Shown here piece by piece: positions 1 through 7,290 of a stretch of 21,346 bases of DNA. A program made the translations under genes and the position numbers. This DNA comes from an uncultured Collinsella sp. (GTDB lineage Bacteria > Actinomycetota > Coriobacteriia > Coriobacteriales > Coriobacteriaceae): contig CABURG010000014.1 in assembly GCA_902493835.1 (NCBI GenBank), positions 1 through 21,346 on the forward strand, written 5' to 3'. The notes below the pieces were generated by a model that ran no database searches, was not told the origin of the DNA, and saw nothing but the letters and a program-made list of their open reading frames with translations. Each line of letters starts with the position of its first letter. Within the stretch, counting starts at the first letter, position 1.

Positions 1-313
1 CCACATGACGCGTATCGATCGAGACGATGGCGCCCTCTTTGGCGAGCGCGCGCACGACGGGCAGCACGCGACGCGCCTCCTCGTCGGGGTTGACCGGGGT
101 AAAGCCAGGACGCGTGGACTCGCCGCCCACGTCGATGATGTCGGCGCCGGCATCGAGCATCGCCAGGCCGTACTCGATAGCGGCATCCTGGTCAAAGTGC
201 TCACCGCCGTCGCTCATCGAATCGGGCGTCACGTTGAGGACGCCCATGATACGCGGACGGTCAAAGCTGAGCTCGTACTTTCCGCACCGCCATGTCTTGC
301 TGTCGTTCGCCAT
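1..313 (-). CDS. folP: Dihydropteroate synthase, N-terminal part (cut by window edge)
   Basis: Folate biosynthesis: condenses 6-hydroxymethyl-dihydropterin pyrophosphate with p-aminobenzoate; cytoplasmic. Reading the minus strand from an ATG at 313 gives about 104 residues with no stop up to the window edge. They contain the two family signatures of DHPS: IMGVLNVTPDSMSDGG near residues 23-38, where the Asn binds the pyrophosphate/Mg site, and GADIIDVGGESTRPG shortly after. The usual Phe in TPDSFSDGG is Met here, a mild change. The start is supported by a GGAGG ribosome site (about 319-325) a few bases upstream. The C-terminal two thirds lie outside the window. The gene follows the sirtuin gene on the same strand after a 94 bp gap that holds a possible promoter, so it need not depend on read-through. 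The identity is firm from motifs alone. Confidence 0.93.
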   Translation of the reverse strand, partial: MANDSKTWRCGKYELSFDRPRIMGVLNVTPDSMSDGGEHFDQDAAIEYGLAMLDAGADIIDVGGESTRPGFTPVNPDEEARRVLPVVRALAKEGAIVSIDTRHV

Positions 314-387
314 GAACATCCTCCTAAAATGCCCACGTCGCCGCGCTCGGGCACAGGCGGCGGGGTCGCTTTGCAATCAGTCTTTCT

Positions 388-418
388 ATTGTATCCGCGC
401 GCGCGGGCTAGAATGCAA
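388..418 (-). promoter_or_regulatory. Possible promoter for folP
   Basis: On the minus strand a TACAAT -10 hexamer (388-393) lies about 75 bp before the folP start, with a TTGCAT-like -35 (413-418) at a long 19 bp spacing. The -10 is good and the spacing poor. The -35 overlaps the last codons of the sirtuin gene. This is prediction from consensus only. Confidence 0.35.
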
Positions 419-1160
419 ACGCGGCCGCGATGTCGCAAGAAATCAGCAGGTCGGCATTTGCATCCTGATCGGTGGGTGCCAAATTGCAAATGGCCAGCGC
501 ATCGCCAGTAAAGTAACGCGTGAGGCCCGCCGCCGGATACACCACGAGCGAGGTCCCGCCCACGACAAGGGCGTCGGATGCGGCGATGGCAGCAACGGCG
601 CCGGTAAGCACACGCTCATCGAGCGGTTCTTCGTAGAGGACCACATCGGGCTTGATGCGACCGCCGCACGTAGGGCACACGGGCACGCCCGCGGCATCCT
701 CGTGCTCGCGCGCGCAAATCCATTCGGCGCTGTAGACCGCGCCGCACGTCTGGCAGATATTGCGGTGGACCGAGCCATGCAGCTCAAACACGTGCCGTGA
801 ACCAGCCGCCTGATGCAGGCCATCGATGTTTTGAGTCACCACGGCGGCAAGCTTGCCGGCGCGCTCCAGCTCCGCCAGCTTGGCGTGGCAGTGGTTGGGC
901 TTGGCGCCCAGCGCGATCATCTTGGTCCGGTAGAAGTCGAAAAACTCCGCCGGATGCGCCTCGTAGAAGCTGTGCGAGAGCATAGTCTCGGGCGGATAGG
1001 AAAACCGCTGGTGATACAGACCGTCCACGCTGCGGAAATCGGGAATGCCGCTTGCCGTGGAAACGCCCGCGCCGCCAAAGAAGACCACGTGGCTATGGGT
1101 TTCGAACAGTTCCGCCAGCGCGGCGGAGGCCTGTTTGGGGTCCGATATTGCCTGCGTCAT
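408..1160 (-). CDS. cobB: Sir2-family NAD-dependent protein deacylase (sirtuin)
   Basis: Removes acyl groups from protein lysines using NAD+, releasing nicotinamide and O-acyl-ADP-ribose; cytoplasmic. The 250-residue length is normal for bacterial class sirtuins. Visible motifs in order: the NAD-binding GAGVSTASGIPDFRS (30-44), TQNID (109-113), the catalytic His in ELHGS (H128), a four-cysteine zinc ribbon (C136, C139, C162, C165) and the second NAD-contact segment VVGGTSLVVYPAAGL (199-213). Tyr and Arg at the usual desuccinylase positions (YRTK after the PDFR segment) hint at activity on acidic acyl groups, but this is only suggestive. The ATG is preceded by GGAGGACATAT, a good ribosome site. 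It stands alone upstream of folP on the same strand and diverges from xth, so the 1161-1273 gap must carry both promoters. Confidence 0.93.
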   Translation of the reverse strand: MTQAISDPKQASAALAELFETHSHVVFFGGAGVSTASGIPDFRSVDGLYHQRFSYPPETMLSHSFYEAHPAEFFDFYRTKMIALGAKPNHCHAKLAELERAGKLAAVVTQNIDGLHQAAGSRHVFELHGSVHRNICQTCGAVYSAEWICAREHEDAAGVPVCPTCGGRIKPDVVLYEEPLDERVLTGAVAAIAASDALVVGGTSLVVYPAAGLTRYFTGDALAICNLAPTDQDANADLLISCDIAAAFAF

Positions 1161-1273
1161 ATATGTCCTCCGTCCGTGTCTCCGGGACGGCGGCGATCGC
1201 GCTATCGCTCGCGGACTCCGCCCCGCCCCTGTTGCGCTAATCTTAAGCCTGCCAACCCCGTCGAAAGGACACC

Positions 1274-2092
1274 ATGTCTCAGACTTACACGTTCGCCTCG
1301 TGGAACGTCAACGGCCTGCGCGCCGTGCTCAAAAAAGACCCGAGCTTTATCCAGATCGCACAGGAGCTCAATGTCGATATCCTGGCGCTGCAAGAGACCA
1401 AGCTGCAGGAGGGCCAGGTCGATATCGATCTGCCCGGCTATCACCAAACCTGGAGCTACGCCCAGCGCAAGGGCTACGCGGGCACCGCGGTCTTTAGCCG
1501 CCAGGAGCCGCAGCGCGTGCTGCGCGCCGACGCGCTGCTGCCCTACGCCGGCGAGGGCGAGGCGGCCGAGCTCGTCGCCCAAGCCGCAACCGAGGGCCGC
1601 GTCTGCGCGCTCGAGTTCGACAAGTTTTGGTTTGTCGACGTCTATACGCCCAACGCCCAAAACGAGCTCGCGCGCATCGATGTACGCATGGCCTGGGACG
1701 ATGCCTATCGCGGCTTTTTGAGCGCGCTTGAGCGCGATGCCGGCAAGCCCGTCGTAACCTGCGGCGACTTTAACGTGGCTCACGAGGAGATCGACCTTAA
1801 GAACCCCAAGTCCAACCGCGGTAACGCAGGCTTTTCGGATGAGGAGCGCGGCAAGTTTACCGAGCTGCTCGACGCCGGTTTTACCGACACCTGGCGCGCG
1901 GCCAATCCGGACGTCGAGGGCGTCTACAGCTGGTGGAGCTACCGCTTTAATGCCCGCAAGAACAACGCAGGCTGGCGCATCGACTACTTCCTGGTAAGCG
2001 ACGCAATCGCCGGCAACGTACGCGACACCGGCATCCGCGGCGACATCTTCGGCAGCGACCACTGCCCCGTCACCCTCACGCTAGAACTCTAG
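1274..2092 (+). CDS. xth: Exodeoxyribonuclease III (AP endonuclease, ExoA/Xth family)
   Basis: Base-excision repair enzyme that cuts DNA 5' to abasic sites and degrades 3' ends of duplex DNA; Mg-dependent. The 272 residues match the family's full length. All key residues of the exonuclease-endonuclease-phosphatase fold are visible: N11 (SWNVNGLR), E41 (LQETKLQ), Y124 (VYTPNAQ), D165 and N167 (GDFNVAHEEIDL), the WWSYR segment (220-224), D237 (RIDYFLVSD) and the D262-H263 catalytic pair (SDHCPV). The start ATG follows GAAAGGACACC. The gene diverges from the sirtuin gene and converges on the ECF transporter operon. The 3' gap of about 150 bp has no T-run terminator but does contain an inverted repeat (2151-2219). 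Confidence 0.96.
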   Translation: MSQTYTFASWNVNGLRAVLKKDPSFIQIAQELNVDILALQETKLQEGQVDIDLPGYHQTWSYAQRKGYAGTAVFSRQEPQRVLRADALLPYAGEGEAAELVAQAATEGRVCALEFDKFWFVDVYTPNAQNELARIDVRMAWDDAYRGFLSALERDAGKPVVTCGDFNVAHEEIDLKNPKSNRGNAGFSDEERGKFTELLDAGFTDTWRAANPDVEGVYSWWSYRFNARKNNAGWRIDYFLVSDAIAGNVRDTGIRGDIFGSDHCPVTLTLEL

Positions 2093-2150
2093 CCCCAAGT
2101 AATTCCTGGGGGACAGAGAAAAACAGATCATGTGACCCCTCTCCCCCTAT

Positions 2151-2219
2151 AAGTTGCGGTGGAATAGTTCCTGTTTGGGCAGCAAATAGCCAAAAACGAG
2201 AACTATTCCACCGCAAGTT
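2151..2219. repeat. Inverted repeat, 20 bp arms, between convergent genes
   Basis: Arms 2151-2170 and 2200-2219 are inverted copies with one mismatch (19 of 20; 17 contiguous), core TGCGGTGGAATAGTTC and its complement, around a 29-base loop. It sits in the gap between xth and the S component gene. There is no T-run on either side, so it is not a standard Rho-independent terminator, although a hairpin this long could still stop or stabilise transcripts. Just upstream (2108-2148) is a GGGGACAG...CCCC stretch that resembles other GGGACAG repeats in this window. Confidence 0.8.
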
Positions 2220-2240
2220 CGTGAGGAAACGCGAAATGCC

Positions 2241-2954
2241 TTACAGCCCGTATTTCACGACGACGCGGTTGATGCGACGGCACCAAGGCTTGTACAAGGC
2301 AGCCAAAAACACGCAGGTCGCGAGTCCGTGCGTGATATCGAACGGTACGGCGGTGGCAAGACGCGCCACGACGCCCGCCCACGTGAGCGGTTGTACAAAA
2401 CCGATAATGTCGTACGCGTTGATCACCACGCCGTACAGCAAACCCGAGGCAAAGCCATACGCCAACAGCGCCGGCATGCGCACGGTTCCATCCGCACGGT
2501 CAAACGCACCGGCATGCGCCAGCGCACCGCCAACATAGCCAACCAGGCCCCAGGCATACATCTGCCACGGTGTCCACATGCCCTGTCCAAAAAAGAAATT
2601 GCTGGTCAGCGCCGCCAGCGCGCCAACCATAAAACCATTGCGGCGACCAAGCGTCGCCCCCGCGATAATGGCGATGGCGCTCACCGGTTTAAAGTCGGGA
2701 ATAGGCCCAAACAGGATGCGCCCCGCCGCCGCCAGCGCCGCCAGCACCAGCGTGGGCATAATCTGGCGCAAACCCGGACGAGATGCCTCGTAACCCGCAA
2801 AGAACAGCGCAAGCACCAGCGCCACTACAACCAGCATGGCAAGCGCCGCCTGCTCAATGCCCGCCAGCAACGCCGCAGTCATCACTGCCGGCACTGCCAA
2901 CAACAACGGGACCTCCAGTTTTGCAAGCAAGTGCGAGAAACGACAGTCTGTCAT
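2241..2954 (-). CDS. ECF transporter S component (substrate-binding membrane protein)
   Basis: Membrane protein that captures a vitamin or related cofactor for import by the neighbouring ECF module. The reading frame is open further upstream, but the ATG at 2954 lies four bases after the stop of the ATPase gene, which favours it as the start; the product is then 237 residues. It is very hydrophobic, with about six membrane segments. A characteristic stretch reads FGPIPDFKPVSAIAIIAGA (82-100), GFMVGALAALTSNFFFGQG (107-125) and WTPWQMYAWGLVGY (127-140). I recall this FKPV...FFGQGxWTPWQM pattern from S components annotated in Firmicutes and Actinobacteria, some predicted to carry cobalamin precursors, but the substrate cannot be assigned from sequence alone. 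It is the last gene of the operon ecfT-ecfAA'-S. Confidence 0.88.
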   Translation of the reverse strand: MTDCRFSHLLAKLEVPLLLAVPAVMTAALLAGIEQAALAMLVVVALVLALFFAGYEASRPGLRQIMPTLVLAALAAAGRILFGPIPDFKPVSAIAIIAGATLGRRNGFMVGALAALTSNFFFGQGMWTPWQMYAWGLVGYVGGALAHAGAFDRADGTVRMPALLAYGFASGLLYGVVINAYDIIGFVQPLTWAGVVARLATAVPFDITHGLATCVFLAALYKPWCRRINRVVVKYGL

Positions 2955-2958
2955 CCCA

Positions 2959-4602
2959 TCACGCCCTATAGAACACGTTGTCGGCAAAGAAGTCGGCCGG
3001 GGGCTCCACGCAGGCAATCTCGCCGTCAAACATCATGGCGACGTCGTCGGCTACCTGCTCGGCAAAGTCCAAATCGTGCGTAGCCATGATGACGGTGCCG
3101 CCAGCCTTCGCATGGTCACGAAGGGCGCGGGCGATGATGCGGCGGCTCTCCAGGTCCAAGCCCTTCGTGGGTTCGTCAAGCAGCAGCAGCTCGGGGCCGA
3201 TCAGCAGCAGCTTTGCCAACGCAAGCAGCTGGCGCTGTCCGCCCGAAAGATCGTACGGGTGGCGCCCATCCAGGCCCGACAGCCCCAGGCTCGCCGCGCG
3301 CTCCCGCGCCAAGTTCTCGTCGTATCCGCAGGTCGAGGCCCATTCCATCAGCTCGTCGCGCACCGTCTCGGCAACCAGCAGGGCCTTGGGGTTCTGCGGC
3401 AGCAGCGCAGCCGAGGCCACCCTGCGCACCATGCGACCACGCTGCAGCTTGGCAGTCTTGGCCAGCACCGAAAGCATCGTCGACTTGCCGCAGCCGTTAC
3501 CGCCCACAACCGCATGCACCGCGCCAGCCGAAAACGACGCATCGAGCCCGCGCAGCACCCAGCCGGACGCGCGATCGTAGCGAAACCAGCTCCCTGCCAG
3601 GGTGGTAGCCGACCCAGCGTGCATTTTTTGGAGTATTCTGCTTCCATCCGTGCGCGGGAAGGCTTCCGAGCCGTTCTCGAGCGACGTTTGCGCCACAAAT
3701 TCGGACGATTTGTCCAATTCCGAACTTTTTTTCGCGCTCGATACGTCCCCGGGCGGCTCCAGAGAGCCCAAATTGTCCTCACGCCTGCTGAATACTCCTT
3801 TTTTTGCACATCGGATGGCACCCCACCCCAACATCTCATCGGAAAACAGCGATTCTCGGCGTCCCAAAGAAGCCATATCCGCCACCTCGTGCACGCGACC
3901 GCCCTCAATCCGGTACGTACACGTCGCATACTCGAGCATCGGCCGCGGCTGATGCGTCGCCACAACAACCGTGCAGCCCAGCTCGCGATTCACACGAAAC
4001 AGTGCGTGCAGGAAATTCTTCTCCGCAACCGGATCAAGCTGAGACGTGGGCTCGTCGAGCAGCAGCACGCGCGGGCGCAACGCCAGCACAGCTGCCAGCG
4101 ACAGCAGCTGCTTGCGTCCGCCCGAAAGCGTATCGGTATCGCGGTGGAGCCAATCCTCCAACCCAAAGAAATAGCTGGTCTCGGCTACACGACGGCGCAT
4201 CTCGTCGCGCGACATGCCTAAGTTTTCCAAGCCAAACGCCATCTCGTGCCACACGGTCTCGCACACGATCTGGTTCTCGGGGTCCTGAAACACATAGCCC
4301 ACGCGCTCCGCAGACGCGTGCACATCCATATCGGAAACGTTCTCGCCCAGCACGAGCAGTTCGCCAGTGCGCTCGCCCGCCGGAGCGATCTCGGGCTTGA
4401 GCAGCGACAGCAGCGTCGACTTGCCCGATCCGGTACCGCCAACAAGCAGTGCAAACGCACCTTGGGAAACACGCCAATCAAGCCCCTCGAGCACCGGTGC
4501 CTCGGCCCCGGGATAGGCAAAACTAAGGCCTCGCACCTCAATCGCCGGCGCGGCCGAGCCATATGCCACACCCGCCGACGAGCTCCTATCAAACCGAGCC
4601 AT
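2959..4602 (-). CDS. ECF transporter fused double ATPase (EcfA-EcfA')
   Basis: Energises an energy-coupling-factor importer; two ABC ATPase domains in one 547-residue chain replace the usual pair. Domain 1: Walker A GGTGSGKST (55-63), Q-loop QDPENQ (106-111), signature LSGGRKQ (159-165), Walker B LLLDEPTSQLDP (180-191), switch H217. Domain 2: GGNGCGKST (367-375), Q403, LSGGQRQ (452-458), LLLDEPTKGLDL (473-484), H509. Both sites look complete. The linker, residues 265-328, is odd: rich in Ser, Glu, Lys and Asn, unlike any ABC region, and bounded at DNA level by inverted repeats (3619-3809), as if a repeat element had entered in frame. Its mRNA carries A7, A7 and A6 runs. The start ATG overlaps the ecfT stop by one base (TGATG), so translation is probably coupled. 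The double-ATPase layout recalls YkoD-type systems. Confidence 0.92.
   Translation of the reverse strand: MARFDRSSSAGVAYGSAAPAIEVRGLSFAYPGAEAPVLEGLDWRVSQGAFALLVGGTGSGKSTLLSLLKPEIAPAGERTGELLVLGENVSDMDVHASAERVGYVFQDPENQIVCETVWHEMAFGLENLGMSRDEMRRRVAETSYFFGLEDWLHRDTDTLSGGRKQLLSLAAVLALRPRVLLLDEPTSQLDPVAEKNFLHALFRVNRELGCTVVVATHQPRPMLEYATCTYRIEGGRVHEVADMASLGRRESLFSDEMLGWGAIRCAKKGVFSRREDNLGSLEPPGDVSSAKKSSELDKSSEFVAQTSLENGSEAFPRTDGSRILQKMHAGSATTLAGSWFRYDRASGWVLRGLDASFSAGAVHAVVGGNGCGKSTMLSVLAKTAKLQRGRMVRRVASAALLPQNPKALLVAETVRDELMEWASTCGYDENLARERAASLGLSGLDGRHPYDLSGGQRQLLALAKLLLIGPELLLLDEPTKGLDLESRRIIARALRDHAKAGGTVIMATHDLDFAEQVADDVAMMFDGEIACVEPPADFFADNVFYRA
3619..3809. repeat. Palindrome-bounded ~190 bp element inside the ATPase gene
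   Basis: Ends are inverted copies: GTGCA + T6 + GGAGTATTC at 3619-3638 and GAATACTCC + T7 + GCAC at 3790-3809. The 9 bp and 5 bp arms match exactly; the T-runs face each other as a bubble. The interior holds further inverted pairs, for example TTCGGA (3700-3705) with TCCGAA (3719-3724). It encodes exactly the atypical linker of the fused ATPase and keeps the frame open. I read it as an inserted repeat element; it could instead be an old linker with chance symmetry. Confidence 0.55.
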
Positions 4603-5489
4603 CAGCCAAACCTCTTCTCATCAATCGCGTGCAACGCACAAGGCAGCACCATCCAGGCAGCGTACACGACATAGCCCGGCCACGGCGCCGGCACCGAGAG
4701 CTGCGGATAAAACGAATACTGCGTCGTTGCGGTCCACGCCACTGCCACCGTGGCCACGCCAAACAGCGCAAGCCCAACCAGCGCGGCAACGTCGCTGCGC
4801 CCCAGTCGATACCGCGCATACGTCGTACGACGCGTCGCGGCGCCCCACCCGCGCGAGCGCATCGCGTCCGCGCGCTCCAGCGAATCTTCCATGCCCCAGC
4901 CCATCAATACGCTCGACGCCCGCAGGTGCGAGCGCACGGGGTCGGCCGGCGCGCGGCCCGGCACATCAATCGCATCCTGCACCGCCAGCACCGTACGACC
5001 GCGGCGCAAAAACTGCGGGATAAGCCTCATGCACATCGAGATCATGAGCGCAATCACCGGTGCGGCATTACCCAGCAGCGCGAGCACCTTGTCGTATTCG
5101 AGCATCGACGCCGCGGCCTCAAACCACAGCACGCTCGCCACAAACAGCCCGCCCATGCACAGGCCGTAAACCATGCTCTCTAGATACACCGCACGCATGC
5201 CAATACGAAACAGCTCCGTCGAACCCGAAGCGCTAAACAGTGGATTGACCAGCGCGATAATCAAAATCACCGGCAGCTGCCAGCGAAGCGCCCCCAACGT
5301 ACGCGCGGCGCCGCGCATCGCAAACCCGTACGCCAACCCGCCCGCAAGCGACAGTGCAATCAGCACCGGCTGCATCGAGAACATGGTGAGTCCCAGCGTC
5401 AGCACCATGTAGAGCGCCGGCACCGCCGGATGCGACATCGAAAATGCCGCGACGGGCTCGTGGCCCGATTCCTCTCGCATGATATCCAC
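4602..5489 (-). CDS. ecfT: ECF transporter T component (EcfT, CbiQ-like membrane protein)
   Basis: Transmembrane coupling subunit linking the ATPases to the S component. It has several hydrophobic segments followed by a cytoplasmic helical region with the two coupling-helix motifs: PQFLRRGRTVLAVQDA and RADAMRSRGWGA, the latter matching the family's conserved Ala-Arg-Gly motif. The frame is open to an ATG at 5630 (342 residues), but I chose the GTG at 5489 (295 residues). A GGGAGG site lies five bases before it, the family's conserved part starts just after (SMSHPAVPALY), and a start at 5630 would leave only 55 bp to the divergent glmU. An ATG at 5480 is also possible. It is the first gene of the operon and its stop overlaps the ATPase start. 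Confidence 0.88.
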   Translation of the reverse strand: MDIMREESGHEPVAAFSMSHPAVPALYMVLTLGLTMFSMQPVLIALSLAGGLAYGFAMRGAARTLGALRWQLPVILIIALVNPLFSASGSTELFRIGMRAVYLESMVYGLCMGGLFVASVLWFEAAASMLEYDKVLALLGNAAPVIALMISMCMRLIPQFLRRGRTVLAVQDAIDVPGRAPADPVRSHLRASSVLMGWGMEDSLERADAMRSRGWGAATRRTTYARYRLGRSDVAALVGLALFGVATVAVAWTATTQYSFYPQLSVPAPWPGYVVYAAWMVLPCALHAIDEKRFG

Positions 5490-5685
5490 GGGCACCTCCC
5501 ATCCCTCGCTCAAACGCCAACGCCGCAGCGCCGACGCCATGCACAACCAGCGCAAACACCACGCCGGCGGCACCGACATCAGCGGCAATGCGCCAATCGT
5601 TACGCGCTCAACATATGCCTGCGGTATCATATTGCGCCGTGTATCGTTTCCAAACGCACGTCTCTATAACGTAACAGGAGATCAC

Positions 5686-7098
5686 ATGGACGCAACCGCA
5701 ATTATCCTCGCCGCCGGCGAGGGCACCCGCATGAAGTCGAACCACTGCAAGGTTTCGCACAAGATCCTGGGTAAGCCCATGGTCCAGTGGATCGTCGACG
5801 CCACCATCAAGGCCGGCTGCAGCCGCGTCGTGGTCGTCATCGGCAGCCACGCCGACGAGATGCGCGCCCTCATCGATGGCGCCTACGCCAACAGCGCCAC
5901 CAAGGTCGAGTGCGTCGAGCAGACCGAGCGCCTGGGCACCGGCCATGCCGTCAAGGTCGCGCTCGAGGCCTGCGGCATCACGCAAGGCCCCGTCGTCGTG
6001 CTCAACGGCGACCTGCCTCTCATCACCGCCGACACCGTGGCCAAGTTCGCGCAGACCGTCGCCACCGGCGAGCTCGCCTGCACCGTCATGACCATGACCC
6101 CGCCCGATCCTTTCGGCTACGGCCGCATCAAGCTGGGCGCCGACGGCCAGATCGAGCGCATCATCGAACAGAAGGACTGCACGCCCGAGCAGGCTGCCAC
6201 GCTGTTGGAGTGCAACGCCGGCTGCTACGCCTTTGACGGCGCGCAGCTCGCCGCCCACATCAACGAGATCGGCAACGACAACGCGCAGTCCGAGTACTAT
6301 CTGCCCGACATGCTCGAGATCCTCAAAGGCCACGGCCAGGCAGTCTCCATCTTCCACTGCGACGACTACCGCGACGGCTTGGGCGTCAACAGCCGTATCC
6401 AGCTCGCACAGCTCACCGCCATCGCACGCGACCGCATCAACGAGCACTGGATGGCCGAGGGCGTCACGTTCATCGACCCCACGCAGGCCTGGATCGGCCC
6501 CGATGCCGTTATCGGCCGCGACACCGTCGTGTGGCCGCAGACGCACCTGATCGGCCACGTCACCGTGGGCGAGGAGTGCCAGCTCGGCCCCAACAGCCGC
6601 CTCACCGACACCACTGTCGGCAGCGGCTGCACCATCGATGAGACCATCGCCATCGAGGCCGTCATCGAGAACGGCGTCGACTGCGGCCCGCGCGCCTACC
6701 TGCGCCCGGGCACCCACATGCTCGACGGCTCCAAGGCCGGCACGCACGTGGAGATCAAGAAGTCCACGATCGGCGAGGGCTCCAAGGTGCCGCACCTGTC
6801 CTACATCGGCGATACCACCATGGGCTCCGGCGTCAACGTAGGCGCTGGCTCCATCACCTGCAACTACGACGGCGTGCACAAGCACAAGACCGTCATCGGC
6901 AACGATGCCTTCATCGGCTCCGACACCATGATGGTCGCACCCGCCCAGATCGGCGACGGCGCGCTCGTGGCCGCCGGCTCCGTCATCACCGAGCCGGTCC
7001 CGGCTGACGCACTCGGCCTGGGTCGTGCCCGTCAGGTAAATATTGAGGGCTGGGCCGCCGATTATCGCCGCCGTCTGCACGAGGACGACGAGGTATAA
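5686..7098 (+). CDS. glmU: Bifunctional UDP-N-acetylglucosamine pyrophosphorylase / glucosamine-1-phosphate N-acetyltransferase
   Basis: Makes UDP-GlcNAc for peptidoglycan in two steps: acetylation of glucosamine-1-phosphate and uridylyl transfer from UTP. N-terminal Rossmann-like uridyltransferase: LAAGEGTRMKS (8-18), QTERLGTGHAV and the metal-binding NGDLPLI. C-terminal left-handed beta-helix acetyltransferase: a run of hexapeptides including RAYLRPGT, IKKSTIGEGSKVPHLSYIGD, VGAGSITCNYDG and AAGSVIT. At 470 residues it is full length. The ATG at 5686 follows a CAGGAG ribosome site; the frame is open further upstream, but nothing before the ATG resembles the family. It diverges from ecfT. A TATAAC hexamer at 5665-5670 is too near the start codon to be a convincing promoter. 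A strong terminator follows. Confidence 0.97.
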   Translation: MDATAIILAAGEGTRMKSNHCKVSHKILGKPMVQWIVDATIKAGCSRVVVVIGSHADEMRALIDGAYANSATKVECVEQTERLGTGHAVKVALEACGITQGPVVVLNGDLPLITADTVAKFAQTVATGELACTVMTMTPPDPFGYGRIKLGADGQIERIIEQKDCTPEQAATLLECNAGCYAFDGAQLAAHINEIGNDNAQSEYYLPDMLEILKGHGQAVSIFHCDDYRDGLGVNSRIQLAQLTAIARDRINEHWMAEGVTFIDPTQAWIGPDAVIGRDTVVWPQTHLIGHVTVGEECQLGPNSRLTDTTVGSGCTIDETIAIEAVIENGVDCGPRAYLRPGTHMLDGSKAGTHVEIKKSTIGEGSKVPHLSYIGDTTMGSGVNVGAGSITCNYDGVHKHKTVIGNDAFIGSDTMMVAPAQIGDGALVAAGSVITEPVPADALGLGRARQVNIEGWAADYRRRLHEDDEV

Positions 7099-7112
7099 CG
7101 TTTTACCAAGCA

Positions 7113-7148
7113 CAAAAGGAGCTGTTCCATGGGGACGGCTCCTTTTTC
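7113..7148 (+). terminator. Rho-independent terminator after glmU
   Basis: AGGAGCTGTTCC (7117-7128) pairs with GGGACGGCTCCT (7132-7143), a 12 bp stem with two G-U pairs and a 3-base loop, followed by a T-run and preceded by an A-run. It starts 15 bp after the glmU stop. The A-run means it could also work on the other strand. Confidence 0.92.
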
Positions 7149-7235
7149 TATCGTGACCTGCGCAACCGGATGAGTGGTCGGTTCGTGTCCGTTGACGGTA
7201 AAGACGTTATCAAGACCCGATTAACCCCGCCGCAC

Positions 7236-7246
7236 GGTTACAATGC
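7236..7246 (+). promoter_or_regulatory. Possible -10 region for prs
   Basis: GGTTACAATG contains a near-consensus TACAAT (7239-7244) about 46 bp before the prs start codon. A TTGACG at 7192-7197 is too far away to pair with it, so a -35 box is not clear. This is a consensus guess only. Confidence 0.35.
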
Positions 7247-7290
7247 AAAAAGGCATCTATATGGCATTCGATGTATAAAGGAGAAGGGTA

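Noticed and set aside
2151..2219. Bidirectional Rho-independent terminator for xth and the ECF operon
   Set aside because: No T-run follows either arm and the loop is 29 bases; annotated as an inverted repeat instead.
5490..5630. N-terminal extension of ecfT starting at ATG 5630
   Set aside because: No good ribosome site, no family similarity, and it would crowd the divergent glmU promoter region; kept only as an alternative start.
5608..7113. 501-residue open frame antisense to glmU
   Set aside because: A shadow of glmU's GC-rich third positions; Gly/Ala/Asp/Val-rich with no motif.
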